The notes: generated by a model from the letters alone, not told the origin. A DNA stretch of 64,000 bases from Daphnia pulex (GCF_021134715.1 NC_060022.1:1183001-1247000), one strand, 5' to 3'; shown: positions 1 to 12,981, counted from the first letter of the stretch. Program-made: numbers and translations.

Positions 1-2040
1 TGAAAAATTCTTTGCGCCAGTGCATAGTTTTTCTGATAATAGCACTATCCACCACACACACACACACACTACAATATACTCGTCCCGGCAGCCTAGCCAC
101 ACACAAGACACCAAGGTCGATCCTCTCCACTCTATGTAGTGCTTGTGTCTGAGCTGTCTGTAATGTTCCCGCTGCTAGAAGAGAGTCTGCCGTCACTGTG
201 CAGCTTCTTTGGCTCTCTGAGTAATTGGAAAAGAATGTCTTCGTCTATACGCAAGGAGAAGAAGAAAGACCCGATACTACTACTACAACAACAACAACAA
301 CAACCTTCCACGGGCCAGCAGAGAGCTCCTTTCAGGTTATCGCAACAGATTCTTCTTCTTCTTTCTTGTAAAAATTCCTTTTCTTTCATTGCTGCTGCTG
401 CTGCGCGCGTGTCTATTTGGCTCACAAGAGTCGCGGGAAAAAAAAATGACCAGCTTTTTGAAGGTTTTCTTAAGCTGCGTGCGGCGATATGATGATGGCC
501 GTGAAAAAAAAACAGGCGAAAAAGAAATTGAAGATCCGTGATCTCGTATTTATCGCCTCGTCAAACCAGCTCGGCGAGAGAAAATAAGAATTCTTTTTCG
601 CATGTGCCATCTTATATCTTTTCTTGTGCGCCATTATTTGAATTTTTTCTATTCTCAATTCTAGAAAAGAAAAAATACCAAAAAACGCAGCACATCATCA
701 ACTCGAGTGATGATGGGCACAGCACGTGCGTATAGATATGTGCATGAATATTATAGCCCATTAATTATTACGACATTTCATTCCCCCCCCCCCCCACCAC
801 CACCACCACCACCACCTTCTGGAGAGTGTATAGGTAATGATGATATGCACCTTCTCTTTCTCTCTCTCTCCCCCGCTTCAACTTGTTTGCTGTCCCGGGC
901 CAGCGAACGTCCTTCACTGGGCATTCCTGTATTTACTCTAGTGCTTCGTATATGCTGGACGATACGAGACGCACGTGTGCCAGCAAACACATCCTGATGA
1001 CCATTTAAGGGGGCCAACAAGCGCTGGGACTATACGACGAAGTTGATTTAGAGAGAGGCGACAACGGCTAGTCGGCTGGGCGCGTTTGCAACAGTTTTCA
1101 AATTTATCAAGTCGAAAAATGGCGGAATATACGAGACGTGTGCACAGTCGAGAAAGCCGGTGGAAGACATTCATTTTCCTGATGCGGATTTTGTTTTTTT
1201 TTACGATTCCGGTCGCGCCGGCTCTTTCTTTCTTCTTGACGGATGCTCACGCGGCTCGATCACAAATGAGCGTATCATTGGTTATTCTGGTGGCGATTTC
1301 AGTCCTCTCCCATCCGTGGAAGTTGAAACGTCCAACGCGACCTTTTACAGCCAAAATAATCAATTCTTTGGCCCCGTCAAATAATCAGATCCATTTGTCT
1401 CATCCGCCGACTGCGGCACAGATAGTCACTGATCAACGCGCCATTTCAATTCTCCAAGGTTCAAACTCGCATCTTCCCGCCAAGGCACCGAAAAAACAAA
1501 AAAAGCTTTTAGACGCATTGGAGTTATTGAAAAAAGAAAAGGGAAAAGACAAAAGAGGAATTTCTTCACTTTGCCATTTATCTCAGGTGGAGGGGGGGGG
1601 GGGCTAGACGGCGATTGATGGACGACCATATCCAACGATTTTTTGACAAAAATTTGTTGAAACTCGGCGACGCTACTTTCTCTACTGCTCACCAAGCGCG
1701 AGATCCGTTTCTTGTTTTCGAATGAGCCAACTAGAATTTACTTTAAAGGAATAAAGAAGGTGTGCGCTTTCAATTTGATTTACGGTGAAATTTGAATGAC
1801 GCGCCGTCATGATGACCGAATGCTGTACGAAATGCGTTAAGAGCTTTTCGTTTTTTTTTTAATTTTTGGTTGTTTGCTGCTGACGGCATTGCTCATTGAA
1901 CGGAACGACGTACTTCATCGCCAGCGCGGTGACGCAATTTATAATGACACAAGAGAAGACGGTCCTTCCTTTTTCTCTCCCGTCCGCTGCTGTCATTATT
2001 TAATATTACAATAGTTAAGCGCCCAATTTATAACGAGAAG
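1..2040. other. No supported gene; low-complexity DNA
   Basis: I see no protein I recognise here. The stretch holds simple repeats: a CA run near 50-68, a CAA run near 276-302, a C run followed by CAC triplets near 782-816, and a G run near 1592-1603. A 162-codon open frame from 1119 to 1607 contains hydrophobic segments but has no recognisable domain and ends in the G run. Confidence 0.6.
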
Positions 2041-3362
2041 GTGGCGGTGTGGCGCGGCAGGCCCCTCTTGGTCATACAATTGCCTAGTTGCACTTGGATT
2101 CAAGTGTTTAAAAGTTAAAAAGGTTTTTGAATTCGATTGTTTACCCACAGACAAAGTTGTGGGGGTACAAAACAAAACAAGCCTGATCTGAAGTCGTTTT
2201 ACAAATAAGCAACCAATCTTTTTGTTATTTAAAAAACAGTGACTAAGTAAACAAAAACAGCAATAACAGGGAAAACAGTTGCAGTCAAATGCCTAGCTCT
2301 GAAATAATCGTACTCCGTACTTAACTATTTATAAACAACGCCAGCAAATAGTCAAACAGGAAGAACAGAGATAATATTTTCCTACCTTTATGCCCGGGAA
2401 ATACGGCCAGGCATCCACACGTGCTCCAACCCACCAGGTAGGATAGGAAAAAGGGGAGCCCTCGTGAATACCCTCACACCCACACTCGCATGGGTGTAGC
2501 CGAGGACATTGAAAGAAAGGGGAAGATGAATTACGTAACTCGGCCGACATCGGTAATAAGTCCAATCAAATGGGAGGCTGCTTACCTAAATGAAAAATAG
2601 AAAATGGGTTACGAAAAAACATTTACAGAGACAACAATTAAGAAAAAGTTGAAAATGAGACAGTGGGTTAACCTAATAAATTGGACAAGGTTTCCCTGTT
2701 AGACACTGCATTTTTACAAGTCATGCATCATTAAAGTTTTTAGCATGGTCGTAGGAATAAAAGAACACAACTCATTAACCTAGCAATAATACTGAGATTG
2801 TTAATGACAGTTCAATATCAGGATAAGCAAAACTTATCTTGTTGTTACGATGGTTGGCTCAGGCCCCTAATCTGCACAAATGAACAGTGTTACCTACATG
2901 GTGCAAACAAACTGCCATGCATCGACAAGGGGCTTACATATGTTAAATGCTAGTCAGGAAACAGGAACTAATATTTCACAAATTAATACAGGTTTAACAC
3001 TTTAGCTCTTCCACTTAAGTTCCCAAAATGATTTCAACTGTATCCTTATCGTTATATTTACCTGCCATACAGCATGGTGCATGGAGAGTCGTACACACAC
3101 ACAACCACATTTTTGTGGTTCTAATGTTATTTGTTGCAGGTTTTATTTTTCGTGCAGCTACGCACGTTTAAAAAAAAAGAGATCGTTTCGTTTCCTTTGT
3201 AATCTAAAACTTCGTCTCTTCTTCGAAAATGATGATGATTCAAAGAGAGGTAGGTGCCTGTACCTTCTTCGAGAATCGAAACTGTGAAACAAAAGGAAGC
3301 AGACGACACTAATATTCTAATTAGCCATTGCTTTTGTTTAAGATATCGATTGTTATTAATCG
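2041..3362. repeat. Dispersed repeat, copy 1 (about 1.3 kb)
   Basis: This is the most complete uninterrupted copy of a repeat also found at 23961-29385 (inverted and split), 57050-58020 and 63629-64000. One end starts near the sequence GGCGCGGCAGG and the other ends near an AT-rich inverted motif containing ATATCGAT. Within it, about 2397-2590 is the part best conserved between copies. On the minus strand that block looks like an exon, with AG before it and GTAGG after it. No intact protein, target duplication or clear terminal repeats were found, so the class is unknown; a non-autonomous DNA element or a duplicated gene fragment are both possible. Confidence 0.75.
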
Positions 3363-4253
3363 ACCCCTTCCCCCTAAAAAACCGCGCGGTTTTCTCACCC
3401 ACACTTTGCAATTTTTGCACCTGGGATTATTTTATCATTTTTAGTATCTAATAGATCGTCTCATCAGCAGGTTCCATTGATCCCACTCCCATAGTCAAGA
3501 TAAAAGTAAATATTTTTGCACGAAACCCGCAGATATTTACTTTTGGACCGAAACCGCCACAATTAAGTCCAAATCTGATCTCTCTCGTTTTCTTGTTGTG
3601 GGCTCACTTTCTCCTCACCTTTTACAGAGCGACAGGTATATGCATATGTGCACACGTCGTTCGATTTTTACTTTGTTTTTTCTTTTCCCACCGACAACCT
3701 TTCATCGAAGGGTCAAAGTACTCGCCGGTCAACGGCACACTCGTTTCGTACCTGTTGTTGTTGTTGTTGTTGAGTGGGTTTTACCTGTTGGTAATTCGAA
3801 GGAAACATTTTCCAACGGACATTTTTTACGTAACGTGCAGATCTTGCAGAGGTGATTCATCGCGCGCTTTTTACACGTTTTATTATCGTGCACTTTATAT
3901 ATCGTTTTATCGCGGATAGATCGCGCCACCGGTAAATGAAAACGACAACAACTTGGGAAAGTTGTTTCGCTCTTCGCGTTCATTTCGATTTCTTTCGTCC
4001 AAATTTCCTTGGTCGCATATTTGCCCGAATTCCAATTGTGATTGGACTCTCCAATTAATTATTTTAGTCAATCAGTTGCCAGATAAATTACGGGAATATT
4101 ATTTTAATTAAAGATGATGATGATAACGAAGGAAAGTGAAACAACTTTCCAATCCGCTCCAGGGTCTGAACGTTTAATTATTTCTTTTTTTTTTCTCACG
4201 TGAAGGTTTTTTTTTCGAAGTTATTGACGTGAACTTTTTTGATTGTTCGGTAG
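3363..4253. other. No supported gene; upstream of or intronic to the CPR gene at 4254
   Basis: There is a GTT repeat near 3752-3770. The exon beginning at 4254 is preceded by TAG, so at least one earlier exon with the signal peptide must lie upstream. I could not identify it here or further left. Confidence 0.5.
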
Positions 4254-5304
4254 ATGGTGTGGGATGGCGTTGGAGCTGGACAACTCACGCCGTTCGACTG
4301 GATGGAAACGGGCGGAGACAGCGGAATCAGCAGCGTCGGCGACAGTTTCTACGAAGGCCGTCTGCCCGTTCACTCCAACGACGCCTCCTTCACCACGTTC
4401 ACCATGGACGCAGAAACGGGCGCCTACACTTTCGGTTACGACACCGGTAATGAAATTAATTATTAACCAAAAACCAAAAAAAAAAAAATCATAATTTGAA
4501 TAAATCAAATGAAACTATACGGCGTCGGCGGTGGGTAAACCAAAAAATAAAAATTGTATTTCACATTTTTGCTTATTCAACAAAGCGAATAATCACGGCG
4601 AGGGGAAATGAGTGATGAATGAGACATCACACGAACTTATTTGTGTGTGCATCCTTGTGACGGGATAGAGACTGTATAGCGCATCTGATTACATATAGCG
4701 GAGCCCTCTTATGTTTCTCCCTCTTACAAAACCCAAAAGAATGTACTTGTTTGGTGTTGTTGTTGTTGTTTGCGCCTGTTTCTTTCACGTGAACAAATTT
4801 TCGTGCTGTCCATTTAAGGAGGTGGCGAGCATCAGTCATACCGCGTGGAAACGCGCTCACCTGACGGAACTGTTACGGGTCGCTACGGCTACGTGGATCC
4901 GCAGGGAGTCTTGCGCATCGTCGATTACGTGGCCGACCGTCGCGGATATCGGTGCGTATTGGAATCCAAATCCCGAGAAAAGCGCGCCAAATTTGAATTG
5001 CAAATTTTTGTATTTATTCCATTTTTTCAAATTCAATTTATAATAAAAAAACAGGCCGAAAATAACGACGAGATATCCGGTTTCGCGGACGACGTCCTTC
5101 ATCGGCCCCATCCCGTCGCCGATCCTTCAAGAGGAATCGCGTTTGAAAACGCGCAAGATCCCGTTCGCCACCCCGCTGGTCACCGCTTCATTATTCACGA
5201 ACCAGATCGTCAGCATTGGCGACGTCGATCTCGCCAGCATCAGCAGCAGCATCAGCGGCAGCAGGGCAGACACCTTGCCGCCTTTCCCTTTATTTGGCCT
5301 CTGA
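4254..5304 (+). CDS. Cuticle protein with an RR chitin-binding domain, 5' end missing
   Basis: Three exons can be placed: 4254-4446, 4819-4951 and 5055-5304. Joined, they keep one frame and end in TGA. The first exon is acidic and Gly-rich and ends in YTFGYDTG. The second gives the rest of an RR domain: GGEHQSYRVE, then VTGRYGYVDPQG and VDYVADRRGYR. The third encodes a Ser/Pro-rich tail of about 83 residues ending PPFPLFGL. The exon at 4254 begins with ATG, but there is no signal peptide and a splice-acceptor TAG sits directly before it, so the true start is upstream. The protein should be secreted into cuticle and bind chitin. It differs from the 19 RR-1 genes in intron positions and in the VDP core, so it belongs to another CPR subfamily. 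It could be a relative of insect RR proteins with short tails. Confidence 0.75.
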
Positions 5305-8300
5305 TGAATTCCAGTTAATCGCATCAGAAAATTCAATTTAAAAAAGAGGAAAAAAAAATCCAACCAATTTCGGAACGCAGTGATGATGAAAAATGACAAA
5401 GTAACGTCATGCTTATGTGTCTGTGCTCAGTAAGAAAGAAAAAAAGGCAACCCAAAAAAAAAATGTAATGAATTTAGTCTTTTTTATAAAAGAACCAGCG
5501 GGGTTATTGGTATACCTGCGCCAGTTGGTATAGTGAAATCGAGAGCTGAGAATTCTTAATTCATTCCCCCCCCCTCCTTTATGTGTGTGTGTGTGTACGT
5601 TGGTGTGTGTGTGAATCCCCTTTCTTTCTTGTAGAAAGTTGTTGTTTGTTTGTTTGTTGTGTTTGTATTCTCTCCGTTTCCACACCGACAGTCCCCCACT
5701 CTTTTTCTTGTGTGTGTTTCTCATCAGAATAAAACAAGAAGAAGTAGAAAGAAACTGAAAGAAAAGAGGCAGAAAGATACAGAAACGACGTGAAAATGAG
5801 GTAAAAACGTCAATTAAGAATATTCCAGAACGGCGAACGGGTTCCCATGCCAACAGAGTGGCTCTAGGCTGATATGGTCGTGTACCAAATTGTTGACAAT
5901 CAACAAGAGTTACCATACACCTGCGGTATAGCCCATGGTGTATGTAAATGAAAAAAAAAAAAAAATTCGGGACAAAAAACCTGAAATCACGAAAATGGAA
6001 AAAAAACTTTTGTTGATGGTCTAGCCGGAGGGGTAATAAGCGGTCCGCCGCAAAAATTCAATTTTGCCAGTTTTGTTTTGTGAAAATGCCTTTGGAGCTA
6101 GACGGTTTTTGATTCAACGCAATTCTCTCACCTCTTCCCGCACGCGTGACATACCCCCGTCGAGTAGAAAGCCCTGCCTTCGCCATTTTCTGGCATTGTT
6201 ACCGATTTTTTTATTATTATTATGTTCGATTTTGGTTTGATTGCTAAAATAATGAACGCTCGATGACGCCCGATTGCGCAATCCTCGGCAGCCTGAACAT
6301 TTTTGCGATGACTGCCGGTCAATGCGAGAAAGTCTTTTTTGAGATTTCATATCGTCATTTTGGCGATGAATTGGCGGGAGAGGAGAACAATTTTTGAATT
6401 TAAAAAATATGAAAACTGATACGAAAAAAAGGGAAAGGAGAATTACATTCGGGTCAGCTGTGTGATGCTTATCGCTATTCCATCGCTTCGGATTGTCAGG
6501 AGAGAAACAAAAATAAAATCGAACGCATTCGACAAGGATGACGGGCCCCCATATCAAGGCGAAGCACTCTCGGTTACTGGGCGGTTTTTGTATTATTTCC
6601 TTTTTTCTTCGTGCAATTATAGTTCAAGCTATAGGACTTTTTACAAAACAATTCTACAGAGTCATTCGCGACTCTGATGGAGGCTACCAAATAGTTATGC
6701 AAATCTAAAATTGGGCGGTGTCTCCTGTATACTGTAGATTTGTCTCTAGTAGTTTTCCAACTGACTAAATAAAATGGACTTTCAATTCGACCTATCGAAC
6801 GATATACGACGTCCAACTGCTTTGATATTTCATTGAAATTTTCCGTTTGAAATTAGACCGACTAGAAAACAGGTGCCGTAGTTTGGGTGCCAACAGCAGC
6901 AGCATTAGATAATCGTTTGAAATTACAAAAAGGACAAATTACGCACAAGGAAAACAACTTTAAAAGGACAGCAAGAAAAATAATATACCAGGCACTAGAC
7001 GAGTGTTCTAGAAGGAATTAATAAGCCGCACATAGAGACGGATAGAAACAGTAGCTGGATCAATTAAGGTTTCTCGTCATGATTCGCTGTCTGCTGTTGG
7101 CTGCCCTGCTGGCCCTATATAGTTTATTACCTAACGACAGAGGCCATGGCAAACGGGGCCCAGTAACCCATTCTCTCCGTGATTTTATTCCACTCACGCA
7201 GCGAAGTATAACGTACACCGTGACCCTCTGCAATCTAGGAGTTGATGAACGATCGTCACCTTGGTACCATTTGAAACGATCGTCGCCTTGCCAATTGTTT
7301 GATTTAAATCTGAATATTTAGGACAAGTGAAAATTGGGTAATCTAGACACTCACGCGAAAAATTCAAATGCCCATATAAGGCGGGAATTTGTTTTGGCGC
7401 TGATTTCAAATCGATTCTCCGGATTGAACGATTTGAAACGCTCAGATTTTTCAGCGTGCTCACCATGCGTGATGTACTATGTGTAAGTGAAAGTGGTGGT
7501 TCTGATGATGCAATCAATTTCCCCGACGAAAACGGGCTCGATGTAAACGTTTTTTCGTTCTAGGTATTTGGACGACGACGTGATCCATTTCATATTTTAA
7601 AAACTTGATTGGTGATTTCGTTCGGATTAGATTCGGATGTGGGGTTGACGATGCAACACATGGCTGACACCGCTATTACTTTATCGGACAGACGCGCCGT
7701 TAACTGGAAACGGAGAAACGTGAAATGTCTGTACATTTAACAAAGAGGTGGGATATAATAACCTATCATTTTTTTCCCAAAATGCAATATAAGGAATTAT
7801 TTATTAGTCTCCATAGGAGAGCGGTTGCGCTGCGAATATTTAGGGCGCCACCCTCCAACCCATCCAGAAAACCGGAATAACTCGTTACTGTGAAAAAATC
7901 AATCAGCCGCTAGCTAACGAGATAAGATTTAAAAAAAGTTCGTTTGATGTATGCGCAGCGAGAGTGAAAACGGACCGTTATAACCCCATCGCACCAAAAC
8001 AAAAATAAAAGTTTGCAAAAAAAAAATAATAGTATAAATGGGTGGGGTTCATACACACTCCCGATGAGTTGAGAGAGTGGCGATATGTCGTAACGCTGGG
8101 CCAGAAAAGGATATAGCTAGACAGACATTTTGTATTGTTCACTTTCCGTTCAGACGCCGAAAATATGAAAATGTGAAACCTAAATTTGCCGGAGTTGGAC
8201 GGATATTCGAATAAGTCAAATTTGATGTTTCATCGTTACGTCAGTGATTATAATAGCGCTATAGAATAACAGGGCAGACCGTCTTGACATTTTCCCACTG

Positions 8301-9094
8301 TAAGCTGCGCAAAAAAAGAAAAAACAACAATCAGGTCAAGGAACTGTAATACACCGCATCATTCACTTTTTTCCCTTTTCTCATATTCTCAAATCATTTC
8401 GCGGGAATTGGGAAATGGTGAGGCAGGAAAATTCGTCGTCGTGAATTGTGATGATGATTATAAGGCCCATTTTTTTTTTCTCGTGTTCGGAGAGTAATCG
8501 AGGAGGAGGCCAGCAGCAAACAAAAGGCCTGCCTCTATTATATACTACACACACACGCCGGCGTGATTTCTATTTATTGATGTCACGGAAAAGAACGAAC
8601 GCGGCGAACGCGCTCGCGCTCCCTTTTGTTTTAGATTTTTTTTCGCAACTTCGACGTATGGGAAAAAAAGTAAAAAAAAAAGAGAAATGGACGTGAATTT
8701 TTATTTTATTTTATTTTTTTGTAGAAAAGAAAAAAACAATAATGCGCTGTGGCTGTGCAGCCATTGTTGGCGTTTGAATTACATACTGCGGAAATTACAG
8801 AGTTAAAAAAAATGTGTCTGGCGTGAGTCACGAGACAGCCATCAGAACCGCAAACAACTCTTCGTCATTTTGTCTTCTACGTAAAGCCTCAAACGATCAT
8901 GTCGAAAAAGAAGATGCAGCTAGATAGCTAGCTAGCGCTATAATGTCCCAATTCTCCTCTATAATCAACCGTTCCATCTAGACAGTCTCGATGGTTATCA
9001 GACGAAGGTTTGAGCACTCCGTGTCCCCTATACCTAGGTATATATCTATCGTCGCCGCAGTATATACTATATAGGTCGCCATTTTCACTTTCAG
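5305..9094. other. Long stretch without a supported gene
   Basis: Seen here are a GT microsatellite near 5580-5615, GTTT repeats near 5640-5660, and several A- or T-runs. An 80-codon frame at 7079-7321 begins with ATG and a leucine-rich segment that resembles a signal peptide. No domain follows and it is listed separately as weak. No RR motif, RNA gene or transposon protein was recognised. Confidence 0.5.
7079..7321 (+). CDS. Possible small secreted peptide, unrecognised
   Basis: The frame starts with ATG at 7079 and encodes 80 residues. Residues 1 to about 17 (MIRCLLLAALLALYSLL) form a good hydrophobic leader. The remainder is unremarkable, contains two cysteines and matches no family I know. 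It may be only the first exon of a longer gene, or chance. No TATA box and initiator pair like those of the cuticle genes lies just upstream. Confidence 0.2.
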   Translation: MIRCLLLAALLALYSLLPNDRGHGKRGPVTHSLRDFIPLTQRSITYTVTLCNLGVDERSSPWYHLKRSSPCQLFDLNLNI

Positions 9095-9124
9095 GTGTTG
9101 ATTGCTGCCGTGCTGGCGGTTTGA
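9095..9124 (+). pseudogene. Possible remnant of a cuticle-gene signal-peptide exon
   Basis: Directly after a pyrimidine-rich TTTCAG the sequence reads VLIAAVLAV and then a stop. This closely resembles the start of exon 2 in the cuticle genes (FVIAAVLAVA) and has the same acceptor context. Nothing downstream continues the match. It is very short, so chance is a real alternative. Confidence 0.3.
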
Positions 9125-10717
9125 TCAAATAAATGGATAGAGATATAGTCAGCATGTCTCCAGCACCAGAGAGACCGATAATCATCTAATAATAATAACC
9201 CATCAGGTGAAGAGGAACTCGTTCGTCTACTCAAAGCTCAGCGAGTGAAAGAAATAATAATAAGTAATTATGAGTTTCAGCCTCGTTGAATTCGGTTGTA
9301 TCTAATTCGATGGGGGTATAGTATTCACAGTATGGTATCTATCCTATAGATTTTCCAATGGCGGTCGACGGACGACCTTCTGGCTTCACTGGAGATCCGC
9401 GCATGATTTGGGCGAGATGGGAATTTATTGGCAAGATGGGGATATGAAAAGCTGAGTAGTGGCAAGGACAAGTGATTCCAACGGGCTGGATGCTTATGTT
9501 GTGCCGCAATAAATAATATCCAGCGCTCCTGCTGCTCCTGCCCTGCCCGTATGGCCTTTACGCAATAAGCATGCTGTTGCTGAAGTTGTGGAATAATATC
9601 GCGCGAGGGGCATTCAGTTTTCTCTTCGCTGCTGTCAATTCTCTGTAAAGATGATTTCACCCGACAAGGTTATACACAATGCTCTATCTACGTGTATACC
9701 TACTATGGGATCACAGCAGCACACGCAAAAGAATCATAGGCTGGCTATATATTTAGCTTTCTCTTTCGAAAGAAAAGAAATAACCAAGTCTCCTATTTCC
9801 CGCCCGTTTTTTTTTCAAACTAAATAACAGTCGAAATTTCTTTGGCAGCCCTCTGACCCAGACACACTGACTGCTGGGACACTTATTGCCTGCGCGGCGT
9901 ATATTTTAAGCTAGCGCAGTTAGGTGCGATTTCCTTTTTTTTCTTATTCGATGGCAGCAGCACAAAAGCTGCGCTGCAAGATATAATAATCGTCAATAAT
10001 GGCGCTTAACCTTAGAGGCGAAAAACGGTTTCTTTTTGTCGCTTTCACGAAGGTCTTTTTCTTCTATAGACAGACGTCACGCCATGAAATTCAAGGTTGA
10101 AATGGATGACGTTTGAGGGGAGAAAATATAGTTATTCTTTCGGGGTCAAAACCTACATTCTGTCCCTCCTATTAGGGTCCCCCCAATCAGATTTCTCATG
10201 CGAGTCGCACGGCAATGTAGACGTACAAGTCTTTCACGGCCGACAGTGCCATTAAAGTGGCGGCTGCATAGTAGGTACATAGACGCGTGATTAGATCCTC
10301 CAAGTGCCAGCCAACCATCCTAAAACTGTTTTTCGGTTTATATAGTTTGATGATTGTCCTGTCCTACTTCCTTACTCGATATTGTTGTATCAAAACCTTG
10401 CGGCATACTATTTGTGTGTAAAGTGAAAGCCCAAATAACAACAAACCCCACACACAACAAAATTCAGCTGAAGAAGAAATGAAGAGTCTGAAAGTCAAGT
10501 GGGCGCGGCCGATAACAATCAGCCGAAAACTAAAGAAAACTGCGAACCGAGCAATACCTACTATACTCCGTATGGTCGCGTAACATTGGAGAAAAATGCA
10601 GACGGCACGGCACACCACATGGGGCGTTTAACGACGCTTGGGCTGGTCTGGTCTGGCCGAGCTTATTGGCGCTAAGAGGCGTCGTCCGCCCTGCTGCTGG
10701 TGGTGGGTATTCGGCTG
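9125..10717. other. No supported gene; upstream of cp1
   Basis: No protein or RNA gene was recognised. The stretch leads into the cp1 promoter. Confidence 0.5.
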
Positions 10718-10920
10718 GAAGTGGGTCACTCTGGGCACAAAACAAAAATGAACAAGGAAAGAAGAAGAAGAAGAAGAAGAAGAAGAAGAAGAAGAAGAGG
10801 AATAGAAAATAGTTTTATGTACTATTATTATTATAGTCACTCTCTCGTTCCTTTTCGTTCGTTCTCTGGTGAAAAGCGCTGCGGTATATAAGCCCGGGTG
10901 TCATCCGACCACTGGCATCA
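10718..10920 (+). promoter_or_regulatory. cp1 core promoter with GGGTCA element
   Basis: GAAGTGGGTCA lies at 10718-10728, TATATAAG at 10885-10892 and the initiator TCAGT at 10918-10922 (predicted start A10920). A GAA/AGA microsatellite at about 10758-10800 sits between the element and the TATA box. It stretches the spacing to about 195 bp, against 70-95 bp in most other genes. Confidence 0.75.
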
Positions 10921-10948
10921 GTTCTTCCACAAACCAACTTCAGTCAAC

Positions 10949-11533
10949 ATGAAACTGGTAAGTCAATTTCAGTTAAACACAATTCCCTCCGATGCTTATA
11001 TACTAAGAGGATATTTTTTTTTTATCAAATTAAAGTTCATCGTCGCCGCTCTCTTGGCCGTCGCCGCCGCCGCTCCGTCCGGCTACAAACCCGAGTACAA
11101 AGCCCCTGAGATCGCCATCGTGGCCCAGTCCGATGTTCGCAACGTCGACGGCAGCGGCGCATGGAGGTGAGTTTGAAAATTCAAATTCACTTTCAATTGT
11201 ATTTAACCTTTCTTTCTCCCATTCAATAATAGCTACGCCGGATCTGACGGCACCACTCGTGACGAGTCTTACGCCCAGAAGCAGTTGGCCGCCCAGCCCA
11301 GCTACGGCAAAGACGCTTACGGAAAAGAATCGTACGAATCCGGAGCTGGAAACACCAACAAGGGAGCTTCCTATTACATTTCCCCTGAAGGCCAGAAGAT
11401 CACTTTGACCTGGGTCGCTGACGAGGGCGGATTCCAACCCAAGGGTGACCACTTGCCAGTTGCTCCCGTTCACGAATACGAGCTCCCAGTGGCTCCCGCT
11501 CTCCCCTACTCCCGCACCGGAGCTGGATTCTAA
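10949..11533 (+). CDS. cp1, RR-1 cuticle protein
   Basis: Coding exons are 10949-10957, 11036-11166 and 11233-11533, giving 146 residues. Residues 1-16 are a signal peptide (MKLFIVAALLAVAAAA). Residues 27-56 hold the stretch shared by the cluster, ending SDVRNVDGSGAWSYAG. The RR-1 core is at 91-122: GASYYISPEG, then a WVADEGGF segment and QPKGDHLP. One PVAPVHEYEL repeat and the tail ALPYSRTGAGF follow. RR-1 proteins bind chitin in flexible cuticle; the usual core aromatic before the AD pair is Trp here instead of Tyr. The start is fixed by the 9-nt exon and conserved leader. From about residue 75 to the end the DNA is almost identical to cp5, although the rest differs, which suggests gene conversion. 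Confidence 0.93.
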
Positions 11534-11539
11534 ATAAAA

Positions 11540-12878
11540 GAAGAGAAAAGAATCAAACAGCAAAGCAAAAATGCCAGTCCTATAAATCTTCCCCTTATTC
11601 ACACACACACCCACCCCAGTTAAATCGATGTGGTTTAATATATTTCCTCCCGGTGTAAATATTTATACACGGTGCATGAACAACAACGTAAATACAAATT
11701 GAACTTCAATCTTGAATTGACCCAAAAGCTTTCCATTTCTCCTTATTATTCCAACATCGAAATTAACCGTGCATGTACATTAGAAAGAGAAAAGCATCTC
11801 ATTAAAAAAAAAGGACTTATCATTTCAACATAATTGTAAGCAATATGCAAAAATGTATAACTGCATTCAAGTCTCCTAGTTATTTCTGCTAGGCTCTAGT
11901 TATTTTCTAGTCCGCGCAACTCGCCAGGAGAAAAGTAAAAACCCCGAATTATACAGTTGTTATCTTTGATTTGCTGGTTTTTTTCCTTTTCGTGATCCAC
12001 ACACATGACAGAGTTGCTGATGTAATAGCTAGCGCGCACACAATACGTAATGCATCATGATCTCATAATAAATCATGCGCTGTGCGAAAAATCTGAAAAG
12101 ACCCAAAAGAAATTTTTTTTTCGCCAGAGCTTTTTGAATTGCTGATGATATCAACCATCAAACAGGTAAAAGCTGAAATGTGTAATGCATAGACTTCCGT
12201 CCGTGATGCCTTTAGGCTCTGGTTGAAAGTAGCCTGTCTTTTCGCACGAAATCACTTGTTTAAAAAAAACGAAATCTCTTTTGTTTACAAATGTTCCTTC
12301 ATCTCCCGCAGACTTTTATATGCTCAGTGAATAATACAGTAGTCTATTTGATTATTTGCCTTCGTTTGTAAATATAGCAAGGTGGACAAGATCTTCTTTT
12401 GTATACAAACGGTGACCTTCTCTCTGCTGCCTATCGAAACCAAGAGTACCGAAATGGTTTGGAGACAAATAATAAATCATGCGCAACGATTTGAGATACC
12501 AATCTGCTCACGAAACCGTATCCCCCTGTGTCTGTGTACGGCCAAAGATGACCAAGAAGATATTACCACAAACCATAACAGACATAGCGATGGCATTGAA
12601 AATTTAAAAAAAAAAATAGACAAGATCGCTGGCTGCTGCTTTCAGTTTTCTCCCCTTTGGCTGTAGTGAAATTTGAATGGAAAATAACGGAGTCGTAAAA
12701 ACAAAACAAAAAAAGTTTCCTCCGACGACAGAAGGGGGGGGGGGGAGAAGAGACCGCCCCCAACGGGAGGTGCGACGTCAGACGACGCTGAGCCAGCGAC
12801 GCTTGCCATTGGGTGTAGTATATACTATACAGGCCAAAAATGACCGAGTGCCCAGAGTTGTGCGCATTGTGTGTTGCA
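11540..12878. other. No supported gene; cp1 3' flank and cp2 upstream region
   Basis: The motif TAGTGAAATTTGA at about 12665 recurs upstream of cp6 and cp7. A G-run lies near 12735-12745. No coding region was recognised. Confidence 0.5.
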
Positions 12879-12981
12879 TAATTGGGTCAACTGAAGAAAG
12901 AAAGAGTTGAAACGGCGATAGACCTCCTCCAGCACCTTCACCGACTATATAAGCCCGAGTCGGTCGGATCCAAAGTCATCA
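12879..12981 (+). promoter_or_regulatory. cp2 core promoter
   Basis: TAATTGGGTCA at 12879-12889 matches all 11 positions of the WAWNTRGGTCA nuclear-receptor monomer consensus. TATATAAG is at 12946-12953 and the initiator TCAGT has its A at 12981. The element is about 97 bp upstream of the start. Confidence 0.8.

Noticed and set aside
139-492. Frame with a glutamine run
   Set aside because: The glutamines come from a CAA microsatellite and nothing recognisable flanks them.
1119-1607. A 162-codon frame with hydrophobic segments
   Set aside because: No domain, no conserved promoter, ends in a G-run and low-complexity Lys-rich sequence; likely chance.
10700-10891. Arg-rich frame before cp1
   Set aside because: It is the AGA/GAA microsatellite of the promoter read as codons.
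12382-12666. 94-codon frame upstream of cp2
   Set aside because: No recognisable domain; it overlaps the cp2 upstream region.
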